Notes: a model not told the origin generated them from the sequence alone. Shown: positions 35,002-44,568, numbered from the stretch's first letter. The stretch: DNA of 64,000 bases from Aquimarina sp. U1-2 (GCF_017897595.1 NZ_JAGKIK010000004.1:124001-188000), one strand, 5' to 3'. Numbers and translations are program-made.

Positions 35002-36498
35002 TTATTTAATGTCAAAGTATTCTTTTAGCTTTTTCCGATCAATTTTTCCGTTTATACTATGTGGAAATTCATTTATAAAACGAATATGCGTCGGAATCAT
35101 GTAATCTGGCATCTTAGTTTTCATGTGATTGAAAATTTCTTGAGTATCAAAAGCTTCTGATTCTATTGCCAATCCTAATTCGGCATTGCCTAGAGTATTC
35201 AAGATATCTACTACTACCATATTTACTTTTCTATCAGACTTAGCTTTGGCGTGAAATTCAACTTCAGCAAGTTCAACCCTATATCCTCGTATTTTAACCT
35301 GAAAATCTACCCTACCTACATAAAGGTAATCTCCGTCCTTATCTTTAATACAAAGATCTCCAGTTTTATAGTATCTAACATCCATCCCGTTTTCTTGCCT
35401 GTAAAAAAAACTTTGTTTGTTTTTTTCTTCATTTTTCCAATATCCTGGTGTCATTTGCGGACCTGCCAAACATAATTCACCAGGTGTGCCTAAAGGGACT
35501 TCTTTATTGTTCACGTCTACAACCAAATATGAGGTGTTTTTTTGAGGAGTACCTATAGCTATAACTCCATTATGAGCTTTTGTATGCGTTTCTGGATGAT
35601 ACGGATAAAAACCACTATACACAGTAAATTCTGTAGGACCGTAATAATTAAAAATTTTACTATTAGGAAGGCAAGCACTCCATTCTTTGGCTATATCGCT
35701 ATGCAAAGCTCCACCTCCAAAACTGCAATATCTCACATCGGGAGCGTTAATTTCAGAAAAGTAAGGTCTCAAATAATTAATAATGGATGGTACCATAGTG
35801 AGTACAGTAAGTTTTTTCTCTTTGATCAACTTGAAAACATAAAAATACTTGATGGATCCCTTAGGTATGGTATATACACAGGAACCAGCAAGTAACGGAA
35901 ATAAATAAGTGACTACAGAAAAATCAAAAGTTAACTCAAACATTTGCAAGCACCGATCTGAAGCTTCTAGATTAAACTCAGGTTCGGCTTCTATAGCATT
36001 AACTAAACTGGCAACGTTGTGAAACGTAATTGGTACTCCTTTGGGAAGACCGGTTGTTCCCGAGGTGAATAGAATATATGCGATATCTTCTCCAGAAAAG
36101 GTTTTAGGTTTTAAATGTACAGATGTTTTTGGTATCGTATGAGATGCAATACTATGATAGTCCTTGTAAATCAATGTTTCAGAAGAATCGATAATAGATC
36201 TTATTTCTGCTAGTTCGAAGATTTTATGATTGCGTTCTAGTGGCGCATCAGGATTTACAGGTACATAGGCCTTTCCTTCTAACCAAAGTGCAATAATACT
36301 TGCGTAGGTTTGAATATCATCGTTGGTTACTAATCCAATCAATTTTTCTGAATCAGGAATACCAGTACTAATCCGGGATCTGATTTTGGAAATTTCAGAA
36401 ATCAAATCGGCATATGAATAATAGGTCTCATTAATACAAAACGCTTGATTTGTAGTATGGGAAGTAATACTTGTAACTATTTTTTCAACGAATTTCAT
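35002..36498 (-). CDS. Stand-alone amino-acid-type adenylation enzyme
   Basis: A 498-residue AMP-forming ligase with core motifs in order: YILFTSGTTGLPKG (A3, about 141-154), LTFDFSV with Asp192 (A4), NYYGPTE (A5, about 284-290), YKTGDL (A7) and NGKIDRKKL with the catalytic Lys (A10). The aspartate in A4 corresponds to the residue that binds the substrate alpha-amino group in GrsA-type and DltA enzymes, so the substrate is probably an amino acid. It would load the adjacent carrier protein. Confidence 0.88.
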   Translation of the reverse strand: MKFVEKIVTSITSHTTNQAFCINETYYSYADLISEISKIRSRISTGIPDSEKLIGLVTNDDIQTYASIIALWLEGKAYVPVNPDAPLERNHKIFELAEIRSIIDSSETLIYKDYHSIASHTIPKTSVHLKPKTFSGEDIAYILFTSGTTGLPKGVPITFHNVASLVNAIEAEPEFNLEASDRCLQMFELTFDFSVVTYLFPLLAGSCVYTIPKGSIKYFYVFKLIKEKKLTVLTMVPSIINYLRPYFSEINAPDVRYCSFGGGALHSDIAKEWSACLPNSKIFNYYGPTEFTVYSGFYPYHPETHTKAHNGVIAIGTPQKNTSYLVVDVNNKEVPLGTPGELCLAGPQMTPGYWKNEEKNKQSFFYRQENGMDVRYYKTGDLCIKDKDGDYLYVGRVDFQVKIRGYRVELAEVEFHAKAKSDRKVNMVVVDILNTLGNAELGLAIESEAFDTQEIFNHMKTKMPDYMIPTHIRFINEFPHSINGKIDRKKLKEYFDIK

Positions 36499-36510
36499 AA
36501 CTTTCTTTAC

Positions 36511-37605
36511 CTATGCGTAATTAGCATCACGATCATGAATTATTTCTTTGCTAAAGTCGTGATCAATTTCATGATGTGCCAAAGCATATAAACTTCTTTT
36601 ATCAACATAAATATGATGATAATTTTTTAGTATGAATTTTCCAAGCTTATTATCTTCAGTATATATAGTATTTGTTTTTGTTTTATGAAAATTTTGAATC
36701 AAGGCTGCTACACAAATATCATAATACTCTTCTTCTGCTACAAAATATTTTACCTGATACTCATTAGTTCGAATTAAAACCGAAATAAATCCTATAATTT
36801 TAGCGCTAAGAACGACATTAAAATTGACGATATACATATTTGTTGATGCTCCTGCGATTAAACAGCTATGTGGAAATTTATGCGCTACTAGTGTTTGCGT
36901 ATATTGCCTTGAGCTCAACTGCCAATTAATGTATTCTTTTGTTTTGGGAATAAGATCATTTTTTAACTTATCTTGTAAAAACGCCCATGTCGTTTGATCG
37001 ATCGTAGACAAATATTCATATTGTATAGGTATTACTTTTTTTTGAATCTTTTTATGATTTAAATAATTAATTAACCTGCCAGACAACATATCTATTGCCT
37101 GAATTATAGGTTTGATAACTTTTAAAAACTTAAATCGTCTCAAAACCCAACTCGTTATCAAACTAGAAACTATAAAGTATCTTGTTCTATGCGAAAACTC
37201 TACATAGGGTTGGTTTTTAAAGTATTCTATAACCGTTTTACCTAAAAACTTAAGTAATATTTGTTGTTTTGTGGCACTAACAGCCTCTTTCATGACAAAA
37301 GTTGATAAAATTGAAGATTTATAATCATCGGCAACCCACCAACGTCTGCACCAATAGATTTTTTTCATGCCCGATGGGGTTGTGATCCAGTCTGCAATGA
37401 GATAAACGAACGCCACTAGTCTATCGTTTTCATGTACCATAACACTACAAAGATCATGCTCTTCTATTCGCTCATTATCTAATAACCAAAAAGCCTTACT
37501 TTTAGTGAAGGGAATGACAGAATTACCTTTCCAATAGGTATTGTTTTGTAAAGCAATTTTCAAATCTGATTTGGTTACGTGGTTTACTTCGAGATTCCCT
37601 TTCAT
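36511..37605 (-). CDS. Unrecognised protein, possible GNAT-type transferase
   Basis: A 364-residue protein without signal peptide. The first part (about 1-150) has KKIYWCRRWWVADDYKSS, similar to the acetyl-CoA-binding turn of GNAT enzymes, after a strand-rich start. The second half (about 205-340) contains TKEYINWQLSSRQYTQ and YFVAEEEYYDI, like a second GNAT half. It lies 13 bp before the adenylation gene and is probably part of the same activation and transfer module. Family placement is tentative. Confidence 0.55.
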   Translation of the reverse strand: MKGNLEVNHVTKSDLKIALQNNTYWKGNSVIPFTKSKAFWLLDNERIEEHDLCSVMVHENDRLVAFVYLIADWITTPSGMKKIYWCRRWWVADDYKSSILSTFVMKEAVSATKQQILLKFLGKTVIEYFKNQPYVEFSHRTRYFIVSSLITSWVLRRFKFLKVIKPIIQAIDMLSGRLINYLNHKKIQKKVIPIQYEYLSTIDQTTWAFLQDKLKNDLIPKTKEYINWQLSSRQYTQTLVAHKFPHSCLIAGASTNMYIVNFNVVLSAKIIGFISVLIRTNEYQVKYFVAEEEYYDICVAALIQNFHKTKTNTIYTEDNKLGKFILKNYHHIYVDKRSLYALAHHEIDHDFSKEIIHDRDANYA

Positions 37606-37702
37606 TGCTTTTTCTTAATTAACGGTAGTTTTTTTATTGGTAGCTCTATATTGTTCTTTCTTGCAATTTCCACTATGTTTAGATTTTAGCTCAAGACTTT
37701 AA

Positions 37703-38374
37703 TCAATTTTGTTTGCATACATCTTCATCTGATTTTTTAGGATTTTGTAAGGAGTTCCCCTTTCGGTATTCGTCAAAATCTTCCAAAATTGAATTTGAAA
37801 CGGTGGCTATATCTTTACCTATAAGTACGTTTTTAATTGTTTTTAGAAAAATAGTAAAATCTAGAGAAAAAGAAACATTCTTCACATAGACCACATCTGC
37901 AGATAACCTATCGTCCCAATTTAATAAATTTCTTCCTGAAACCTGAGCCAAACCCGTTATTCCGGGTGCGATGGTATGCCTTAACTTTTCTTCGCCTTGA
38001 TAAAAAGGTAGATATCTTATAAGTAAAGGTCTAGGACCAATAAAACTCATGTCACCTTTTATCACATTAATCAACTGGGGTAATTCGTCTAATGAACTTT
38101 TCCTAACCAATTTTCCAATTTGAGTTATCCTAAGTTCATCAGGTAACAAGCGCCCTTGCTCGTCGACTTTGTCATTCATGGTTTTAAATTTGATGATACT
38201 AAATATTTTTTCATGTTTACCTGGTCGCTCTTGAAAAAAAAAGGGTGAACCCTTATTAACAACTGCTAGTAAAACCATCAAAACAATAACTATTGGAGAG
38301 CATAGTATAAAGAGCATTAAAGCAATAGTAACATCCAACCATTTTTTTATAAAATGTTTATACATTGTGTACAA
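37703..38374 (-). CDS. Initiating phosphoglycosyltransferase 2
   Basis: A 223-residue PglC-like enzyme: N-terminal membrane segment (WLDVTIALMLFILCSPIVIV), FKTMNDKVDEQG, catalytic Asp-Glu in SSLDELPQLINVIKGD, MSFIGPRPLL and PGITGLAQVSGRN. It is similar throughout to the enzyme at 33369-33974 but with a longer tail (SILEDFDEYRKG). Two initiators in one locus imply either two different first sugars or two polymers. Confidence 0.92.
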   Translation of the reverse strand: MYTMYKHFIKKWLDVTIALMLFILCSPIVIVLMVLLAVVNKGSPFFFQERPGKHEKIFSIIKFKTMNDKVDEQGRLLPDELRITQIGKLVRKSSLDELPQLINVIKGDMSFIGPRPLLIRYLPFYQGEEKLRHTIAPGITGLAQVSGRNLLNWDDRLSADVVYVKNVSFSLDFTIFLKTIKNVLIGKDIATVSNSILEDFDEYRKGNSLQNPKKSDEDVCKQN

Positions 38375-38382
38375 TAAGTTCG

Positions 38383-39687
38383 TTAAGAATTAAACATTTC
38401 ATTAATCAAAACTCTTCTTTTTCCAGATGCTAACAAAGGAATTTCATTTATATACGATACTTTAATGTTAGCATCCTCGCCCAAATATGTTTTAAAGTCG
38501 TTTACGAAATCTTGTTCTGAATCAAAATCATGATCTGTATTAATTCGTAATTCATAGTTTTTCGGCGTTTTTTGAATGAACTGAAATTGCTTTAGCGTTG
38601 GATAATTATTAACTAAGAGACCTAGGTTTAAGGTGATCGCATTTCCTTTGGTATCATAAATTAAATCATATTTTCTACCACTTATTTCTTTAAATATGGG
38701 GATATTACCTATCCTGCCTTTAATCCCTATATCACCAGTATCATATCTGATCATAGGCATATAATAATTAAATAAATCTGTAATTACGATACGACCAGGC
38801 TTCCCATCTTCCACTCTTCTATTAGTATTCAACTCTAAAATTTCGACATAATAACTTGCATCATTAATCCTGAAATACCGCTTATTTCCCAAAGGCTGTT
38901 GAGCAATTATACCATTTTCTATATTAGAATATCTTGAAACTACATCGGCTCCAAAATGGGTGAGCATGGCATCTTTTGTATAGTCATTCAAACGCTCTGA
39001 CATCGCGATACTAGATCGCAATTTGTTAGGCTTTACATATTCATTAGTATGATCCAGATATTTACATATTCGCTCATAAGCCGAAGCATACCCTAACCAG
39101 CTATTAGATGATGAACTGCTTGACAATTCATTAAGTACATTTTTAATAACTGATTCATCCTGCAGGTCAAAAACATCTACCGGTTTAATATTTTGTAGTA
39201 TTCTGTCTAGCTTGTTTTTCTTTTCAAAAGCATTCCAAAGTCTAAAATAGGTAAGCTTATTTCCTATTGTAAAACCTGCTTTTTCAGAAAAAAAAATCGT
39301 ATCGGCAGCATTTCTAAGTCGTTTATTGCTATTATGATATATTTTAAAAGGCATTCCCGTAGAGCCACTGGTAGCCATTACAAATTTTGGCTTATCCAAG
39401 TATTTTTTCGATTGAAAATCTTTAAAATTATCTCGTATTATGTTTTTATTTACCACATGAAAATCTTCAATAGAAGTATAGTTTTTGAAAGATTTAAAAT
39501 AATCGGTAGAATTTACAGCATGGTTTACTATATTTTTAAGATACGAATCCCTAAGTTGATTCGATTTTGAAGAACCCGGATTTTCGATAATAAACTTAAT
39601 TTCATCATAATGCTTACGCTTTCTCCCACCGGTTACTGCATCAACTGACCAAAACGCTTTATTTCTTAATAATTCAAACGGTTTCAT
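38383..39687 (-). CDS. CapK-like phenylacetate-CoA ligase family protein
   Basis: A 434-residue AMP-forming enzyme of the PaaK/CapK family: FVMATSGSTGMPFKIYH is the P-loop-like motif, RYSNIENGIIAQQ the middle block and MIRYDTGDIG the hinge, with KRRVLINE at the C-terminus. CapK homologues are frequent in capsule loci, where they are thought to activate an acyl group for polymer decoration. It starts the minus-strand run that leads to the adenylation module, next to the divergent beta-helix gene. Confidence 0.86.
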   Translation of the reverse strand: MKPFELLRNKAFWSVDAVTGGRKRKHYDEIKFIIENPGSSKSNQLRDSYLKNIVNHAVNSTDYFKSFKNYTSIEDFHVVNKNIIRDNFKDFQSKKYLDKPKFVMATSGSTGMPFKIYHNSNKRLRNAADTIFFSEKAGFTIGNKLTYFRLWNAFEKKNKLDRILQNIKPVDVFDLQDESVIKNVLNELSSSSSSNSWLGYASAYERICKYLDHTNEYVKPNKLRSSIAMSERLNDYTKDAMLTHFGADVVSRYSNIENGIIAQQPLGNKRYFRINDASYYVEILELNTNRRVEDGKPGRIVITDLFNYYMPMIRYDTGDIGIKGRIGNIPIFKEISGRKYDLIYDTKGNAITLNLGLLVNNYPTLKQFQFIQKTPKNYELRINTDHDFDSEQDFVNDFKTYLGEDANIKVSYINEIPLLASGKRRVLINEMFNS

Positions 39688-40218
39688 TAATTTATTTTGC
39701 TTTAAAAGTATTTAGTACGACATATCTAGATTTAGCAATTTAACATGAAAGCAGAAAATCAACTAATATAGTTTTATGGTTTGCTAAATAAGTTATCTAA
39801 TCACAATAACAAAATGCGAAACATCTCCAGGGGTTATCAAAAGTAATAATGATTTTTTCAATAGAATAGAATTTCTCCATAAATTATACCTGATGGCACA
39901 ATTGTGCCATTAAAAACTTGTATAACGTTAATGCCTATTCAATTTCACAAAAAATATAGGTTTGATTTATACACAAATATCACTTCATGATAGTATGCTC
40001 ATTGTAGGATAATTACAATAAAAATTACAGAAAACCACATCTCTATACCATTAACAAAATAATTACAAGCATACAAATTGCTACAAATCAATAAATTATG
40101 TGCTCATAAAATATTTTATAAAAATTTTAACATTAGCATCGATGTAATACACAATAATATCGACGATATTACGTTAAATGATAAATTTATAACAAAATAT
40201 TAAATAACCATTCCCCCG
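39688..40218. promoter_or_regulatory. Divergent promoter region with an 18-base perfect palindrome
   Basis: 531 bp, AT-rich, without a gene, between the minus-strand CapK gene and the plus-strand beta-helix lipoprotein gene. A perfect palindrome ATGGCACAATTGTGCCAT lies at 39893-39910, the most GC-rich spot in the gap. TAGGTTTG at 39957-39964 fits a -7 element on the plus strand but has no TTG at the right distance. The palindrome is a candidate operator for both directions. Confidence 0.55.
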
Positions 40219-42087
40219 ATGAAACTATTAAATTATTTTTTACTTAGCGCAGGAGCGTTTTTGTTGACATCATGTAGCTCTGAGAATTTTGAAGAGGTTG
40301 TTCCTGATGCGCAAAACTTTGAACAATCTGAAAACACCGTAACTACACCTTGTAGCTTTGACGCTATCGATATCGAAGCAAACTCGAAAGTTATTATTGA
40401 TTGTGTATTAGACCTTAACGGAGAAGTTATTACTTTACCCGAAAATGTAATATTTGAGTTTAACAAAGGAGATATCATAAACGGTACGCTTATTTTCTCT
40501 GGAGATGAAAATATTATCGATGGTAGAATTTTAAATGGTTCTCTTACTTTAGAAGGAAATGTAGCCTTAACAAGTCCGACTTTTAATTTCTATGGCCAAC
40601 GTTGGAATATGATTGAAGGTAAAACAACAGATGAAAACGCTTTAACCAATAGACAAAACTTAAATAAAGCTATTGAAACCGTTAAAAGATTAGGCGGAAA
40701 CGTTTTTGAAATCAATAAACTGAATGCCTATTTTAATGTAGGTGCAAACAAAGTGAATAGAAAGTACCATTCAGAAAGATCTATTAGGGTGCCTTCTAAT
40801 TTTCATTTGAAAATGAGTGAAAATACCTTTCTTAGAGTGCAACCTACTCATTTTCCATCGTACTCATTACTTACTACTTATGTAACAGATAATTCTGTCA
40901 TTAGTGGAGGTAATCTTATTGGAGACCGATGGGAACACGATTATAGCCCCATTGTCGATATTGCCGGAGTAAGTAGAAATGAGCATGAGTGGGGAACGAC
41001 AATCTACGTTATTGGTTCTCATGGATTGATTGTAGATGGAGTCACTATAAGAGAAGCTATCGGCGACGGAATAACGGTTCACGCAAAAACCATTAGAACA
41101 CCAGAAGGTCTTTTAATTAATGAAAATAGAACAAGTGAAAATGTAATTATAAAAAACACCAAAATTTATGAATGCAGAAGAAACGGTCTTGCAGTGATTG
41201 ATGCCAATGGAGTAACAATAGACAATTGTCAAATTAATGATACAGGAAAGGGCGAACAAGCTTTTAATAGTGCTGGCGACAAGATATTTAGTAGTGCAGG
41301 AACGCTTCCAAGGGCAGGAATTGATTTAGAGGCATTACGTTATATTAATGATGATGGCACAATGAATGAGATTAATAGAGTTGAAGATGTAACTATAAAA
41401 AACAGTAATTTCAAAGGCAATGCTGGTGGTGATGTGGATCTTTATACCGCAACCGATGTGAAAGTTCACAATAATTTTTTCGATAGCAATGTAGGGAGTT
41501 TTGCGTCTAATCATGTTTTAATAAAAGATAATGTATTCGAAGCTGCTGATCCTGACTTTACTTTTGCCATTAGTGTAAATTCTTACCTAGACAAGAAAGG
41601 AAACGAATTAAATTATAATTACACCATTACAGGTAATACGATCAGAGGATACCGAAATGGCATCAATTTATCTGGTAAAAACCATGAAGTGTTCAAAAAC
41701 AACGTGATGAATTGCGTTACAGGCTTGCTTTTAAAAAGTCTAAGTGATAGCAAAATATACTCAAACAGATACATCAGTGCTCTCGAAGTAAGTTACGGTA
41801 TCAATCCATTTCCTAATACTTTGGTAGATAATGTAAGTATCACAAATGAATTTATTGATGTTACGAATAGACCAATAAACCTAAGAGGTTTAAATAGTGA
41901 GAGTACTATAACTACGAATCAAATTACCTTCGAAAATTGTGAGTTTTACACAAAATTCAACAAATTTACGCTTTACATTAAAGACTCCAAGAACCTAACA
42001 ATCAAAAATAGTAAGATGAATACAGAGTTTGAAAAAATAAATACTACCAATGTTATTGTTAATTCAAATGAACTTATAAATAGATAA
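40219..42087 (+). CDS. Beta-helix lipoprotein, possible polysaccharide lyase/hydrolase
   Basis: A 622-residue lipoprotein (signal ends FLLTSC, Cys19). A leader domain (about 45-125, with DLNGEVITLPENVIFEF) precedes a right-handed parallel beta-helix of pectate-lyase type (about 140-620), seen as repeated IxxNxI rungs: ENVIIKNTKIYECRRNG, GVTIDNCQIND, VTIKNSNFKGN, NYTITGNTIRGY, NLTIKNSKM. Such folds cut or epimerise acidic polysaccharides. The gene runs opposite to the whole locus, so it may be a dedicated enzyme for the polymer made here. Catalytic residues could not be assigned. Confidence 0.8.
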   Translation: MKLLNYFLLSAGAFLLTSCSSENFEEVVPDAQNFEQSENTVTTPCSFDAIDIEANSKVIIDCVLDLNGEVITLPENVIFEFNKGDIINGTLIFSGDENIIDGRILNGSLTLEGNVALTSPTFNFYGQRWNMIEGKTTDENALTNRQNLNKAIETVKRLGGNVFEINKLNAYFNVGANKVNRKYHSERSIRVPSNFHLKMSENTFLRVQPTHFPSYSLLTTYVTDNSVISGGNLIGDRWEHDYSPIVDIAGVSRNEHEWGTTIYVIGSHGLIVDGVTIREAIGDGITVHAKTIRTPEGLLINENRTSENVIIKNTKIYECRRNGLAVIDANGVTIDNCQINDTGKGEQAFNSAGDKIFSSAGTLPRAGIDLEALRYINDDGTMNEINRVEDVTIKNSNFKGNAGGDVDLYTATDVKVHNNFFDSNVGSFASNHVLIKDNVFEAADPDFTFAISVNSYLDKKGNELNYNYTITGNTIRGYRNGINLSGKNHEVFKNNVMNCVTGLLLKSLSDSKIYSNRYISALEVSYGINPFPNTLVDNVSITNEFIDVTNRPINLRGLNSESTITTNQITFENCEFYTKFNKFTLYIKDSKNLTIKNSKMNTEFEKINTTNVIVNSNELINR

Positions 42088-42097
42088 TCATATTTTA

Positions 42098-42129
42098 AAA
42101 GCATCTTGATCTAAAAGTCAAGATGCTTT
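42098..42129. terminator. Bidirectional terminator between beta-helix and glycosyltransferase genes
   Basis: Arms AAAGCATCTTGA and TCAAGATGCTTT are perfect 12-base inverses around an 8-base loop. T-runs follow downstream on the plus strand and, less strongly, on the minus strand. It lies between two convergent stops. Confidence 0.8.
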
Positions 42130-42148
42130 CAATTTTTTTACTGAGTTT

Positions 42149-43288
42149 TTAGAGTAATTTATTATAGTACTCTTGAATAGCGTTCCAAACTTTTTTTTGC
42201 TCATATCTATCTCTAATTTTTTCTCGTGATGAGCTTGCCATGGTTTTACAAAGAGTATGATCGTTATAAAGAAGATGCATAGCTTGCATAAGCTCTTCCT
42301 TTGATCTGGACCGAATAAGAATTCCATTTTCTTCGTTTTTTATTATTTCATTACACCCTGAGATATCTGAAGAAATTACAGGAATTCCCATTGCTCCTGC
42401 CTCCATAATAGAAACCCCGAAACCTTCTCTATAGCTCGGAAAAACGAATACGTCCATCATCATTAAAAACGGCCGTATATCTTTCTGAAAACCTGCGTGT
42501 ATTATTGAGGAGTGCTCATTTATGGTAGCTACAGTCTCCTTTTTGAGTGGATCTAATTCTTCTTCATAGCTGCCTATTAATAGTAGCCTTAGCTTGTTAT
42601 TTTGGTGATGTAATTCTACAAAAGATTCAACTAACTCATTGATTCCTTTATCTTTAACGAGTCTACCCACGAAACCAAATACAAAAGCATCATCGCTAAG
42701 CCGCTGTTCTTTACGCAACGTTTTTTTTGTATATAATTCTGGTGAAAAATGCGTTAAGTCAATACCATTGATGCTACCACTGCCAATGACGTTTACATTT
42801 TTTTTAGTAATCTCTTCATTTTTTAATGTCTCTTTCAAACCAAAACTTACCGCTAAAACGTCTGTAGCAAAAAAACAAGACAGTTTCTCCATCGTTTTTA
42901 ATAGTTTTCTTTTGAGCCCGGTACTCCCCTCATATCGAAGTCCGTGTACACAATAAACTCTATTAGGCACTCTAGCCAAATATGCCGCACACATACTTAA
43001 AAAACCACCTTTTGGTGTATTTCCATGAACTAGAAAAGGCTTACTTTTTCTGAAGTATAAGAACAAGGAAATTAAACTTTTAACGTCGTTAAAAACCGAT
43101 ATTTCTCTTTTCATTTCTATACCTTTCACTTTAACGTCTTCAGTTTCACTGATTTTAGTTAATTCTTCGTTAGGACTAGAAATTAATTCTACATCGTAGT
43201 TTTTCTTCAAAACCTGTATCTGGCCTCGAAAAAACCCTAACGTCATAGGAACTGTTGTTATGATAAAAAATTTATTCTTAGCCTTCAT
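42149..43288 (-). CDS. Family 4-type glycosyltransferase (GT-B)
   Basis: A 379-residue cytoplasmic GT-B enzyme. The N-terminal domain starts FFIITTVPMTLGFFRGQI and has VHGNTPKGGF and YCVHGLRYEG. The nucleotide-binding half has GFVGRLVKDKGINELVE and the E-x7-E motif in SYREGFGVSIMEAGAMG. It adds one sugar to the lipid-linked repeat unit. The leader before its start is shared with the CBS-domain gene at 718-1137. Confidence 0.92.
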   Translation of the reverse strand: MKAKNKFFIITTVPMTLGFFRGQIQVLKKNYDVELISSPNEELTKISETEDVKVKGIEMKREISVFNDVKSLISLFLYFRKSKPFLVHGNTPKGGFLSMCAAYLARVPNRVYCVHGLRYEGSTGLKRKLLKTMEKLSCFFATDVLAVSFGLKETLKNEEITKKNVNVIGSGSINGIDLTHFSPELYTKKTLRKEQRLSDDAFVFGFVGRLVKDKGINELVESFVELHHQNNKLRLLLIGSYEEELDPLKKETVATINEHSSIIHAGFQKDIRPFLMMMDVFVFPSYREGFGVSIMEAGAMGIPVISSDISGCNEIIKNEENGILIRSRSKEELMQAMHLLYNDHTLCKTMASSSREKIRDRYEQKKVWNAIQEYYNKLL

Positions 43289-43380
43289 ACATTCAAATAT
43301 TTGTAATTGATTGAAAACGAAATAATTAAAAAATAGAGAACGTATGTAACTGCTACACTCTCACATCAAAAATTTTAAAT
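43289..43380 (-). promoter_or_regulatory. Leader sequence shared with the CBS-domain gene
   Basis: Ungapped match (about 12 differences in about 92 bases, by eye) to 1138-1229, adjacent to the start codon in both cases. It includes the block GAGAACGTATGTAAC (plus-strand reading) and an AAAAATTTTAA tail. The remainder of the gap to 43563 holds no recognised feature. Confidence 0.5.
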
Positions 43381-43563
43381 CCTGCACGCCACTGGGCTTG
43401 TTCGCTAAAAATGCTCACTAAATATTTTTTAACGCTCTACCCGGTGAATATCGGTCGGTCCTGCTTAAACTAGTTTTGTAAGATCTATTCACCATTGCAT
43501 ATTTTCAGTTGTATTATCCAAATATTATGGTTCATTTCAAAAACCCGTACAACAAATTAATAC

Positions 43564-44568
43564 TTATTGGTTGGCAAATTTATGTCCTACTAATTGTTCA
43601 GATAAAGAGGTCATAGTTTCGCTTTCAAAATCGAAACGTTCTCGTAGCTTAGAAAATTCCTTAAAAATAGATTCAAGATTTTTAAAATTTTCATCGAGAT
43701 TAGCCCCAAAATTATGTGGATGCCACCATAAATGAAAGAGTTCACCATTTTTTGCTGCATGTTGCATGGCTTTTTTTATTCTTCTGATCTTTAACCCTTC
43801 TAAAAAAAACAATTTTGGTACGTAGGGCCTCAAAAAACGACTTGATGGTAAATTAATCAGCTTAGAGTTCTGCAAAGCAATTTCTTCTATATCATATGTA
43901 TTGCTTCCGGTTAGATTGATATAACTATCTAAAAGTCTTGATAATCTAACTAGCGGCGGAAATTTCTTTAATACGCTACCCACATTAGGGTTGTAAATAC
44001 CATGTGCTTCACACCCCCGATAACTTAAAATTCCATGTTTGGTACAAATTTTTAAATATTCCTTATTCACTTGGTTTTTAGGAAACACGATACTTTGTAT
44101 ATTAATATTTTGATCGTTCGCTATTTTTTTTGCTGCAGTTAAGTCAGCTTCAAAAGCTTCTTTTTCCTGTCCCGACGCTAAACAATTATAATGAGCAAAC
44201 GTATGGGTTCCTATTTCATGTACACTAGCTTTTTTTATCTTTCTTATGATGGAATTAGCATAGTGTAAAGGATCGGTATTTTCATCGTTACCCACAGTAT
44301 TTATAAGCCTAAACGGATCTAATTGCGAGTCTTCATACTTTGGTAATGATGAAGGCATGTATTTCTCTATATCATTCTTATCTGTGGCAAAAAGTAGCCC
44401 TACTGTAGAAAATGTAAGTTTAACGTCATATTGATCACTTAGTGCAATAAGTTGATCTACAACTTTTGGAACGTTAGTTAAATTTTCTTTATATGTATCT
44501 AGAGAGAGCGCATCGAAAACACCCCAATGTATCTCAAAGTCTAATGAAATTACAAATTTACCTTTCAT
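43564..44568 (-). CDS. Polysaccharide deacetylase family protein
   Basis: A 334-residue NodB-type (CE4) protein without signal peptide. FVISLDFEIHWGVFDA carries the metal-site aspartate, VHEIGTHTFAHYNC the two metal histidines (HTxxH), then SIVFPKNQVNKEYL and a C-terminal LFHLWWHPHNFG with the late histidine. It would remove acetyl groups from N-acetyl sugars, probably at the lipid-linked intermediate since it lacks an export signal. The gene stands in its own gap on both sides. Confidence 0.88.
   Translation of the reverse strand: MKGKFVISLDFEIHWGVFDALSLDTYKENLTNVPKVVDQLIALSDQYDVKLTFSTVGLLFATDKNDIEKYMPSSLPKYEDSQLDPFRLINTVGNDENTDPLHYANSIIRKIKKASVHEIGTHTFAHYNCLASGQEKEAFEADLTAAKKIANDQNINIQSIVFPKNQVNKEYLKICTKHGILSYRGCEAHGIYNPNVGSVLKKFPPLVRLSRLLDSYINLTGSNTYDIEEIALQNSKLINLPSSRFLRPYVPKLFFLEGLKIRRIKKAMQHAAKNGELFHLWWHPHNFGANLDENFKNLESIFKEFSKLRERFDFESETMTSLSEQLVGHKFANQ

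Noticed and set aside
35542..35895. 117-residue plus-strand open frame
   Set aside because: Antisense to the adenylation enzyme, whose core motifs are all intact in the other frame.
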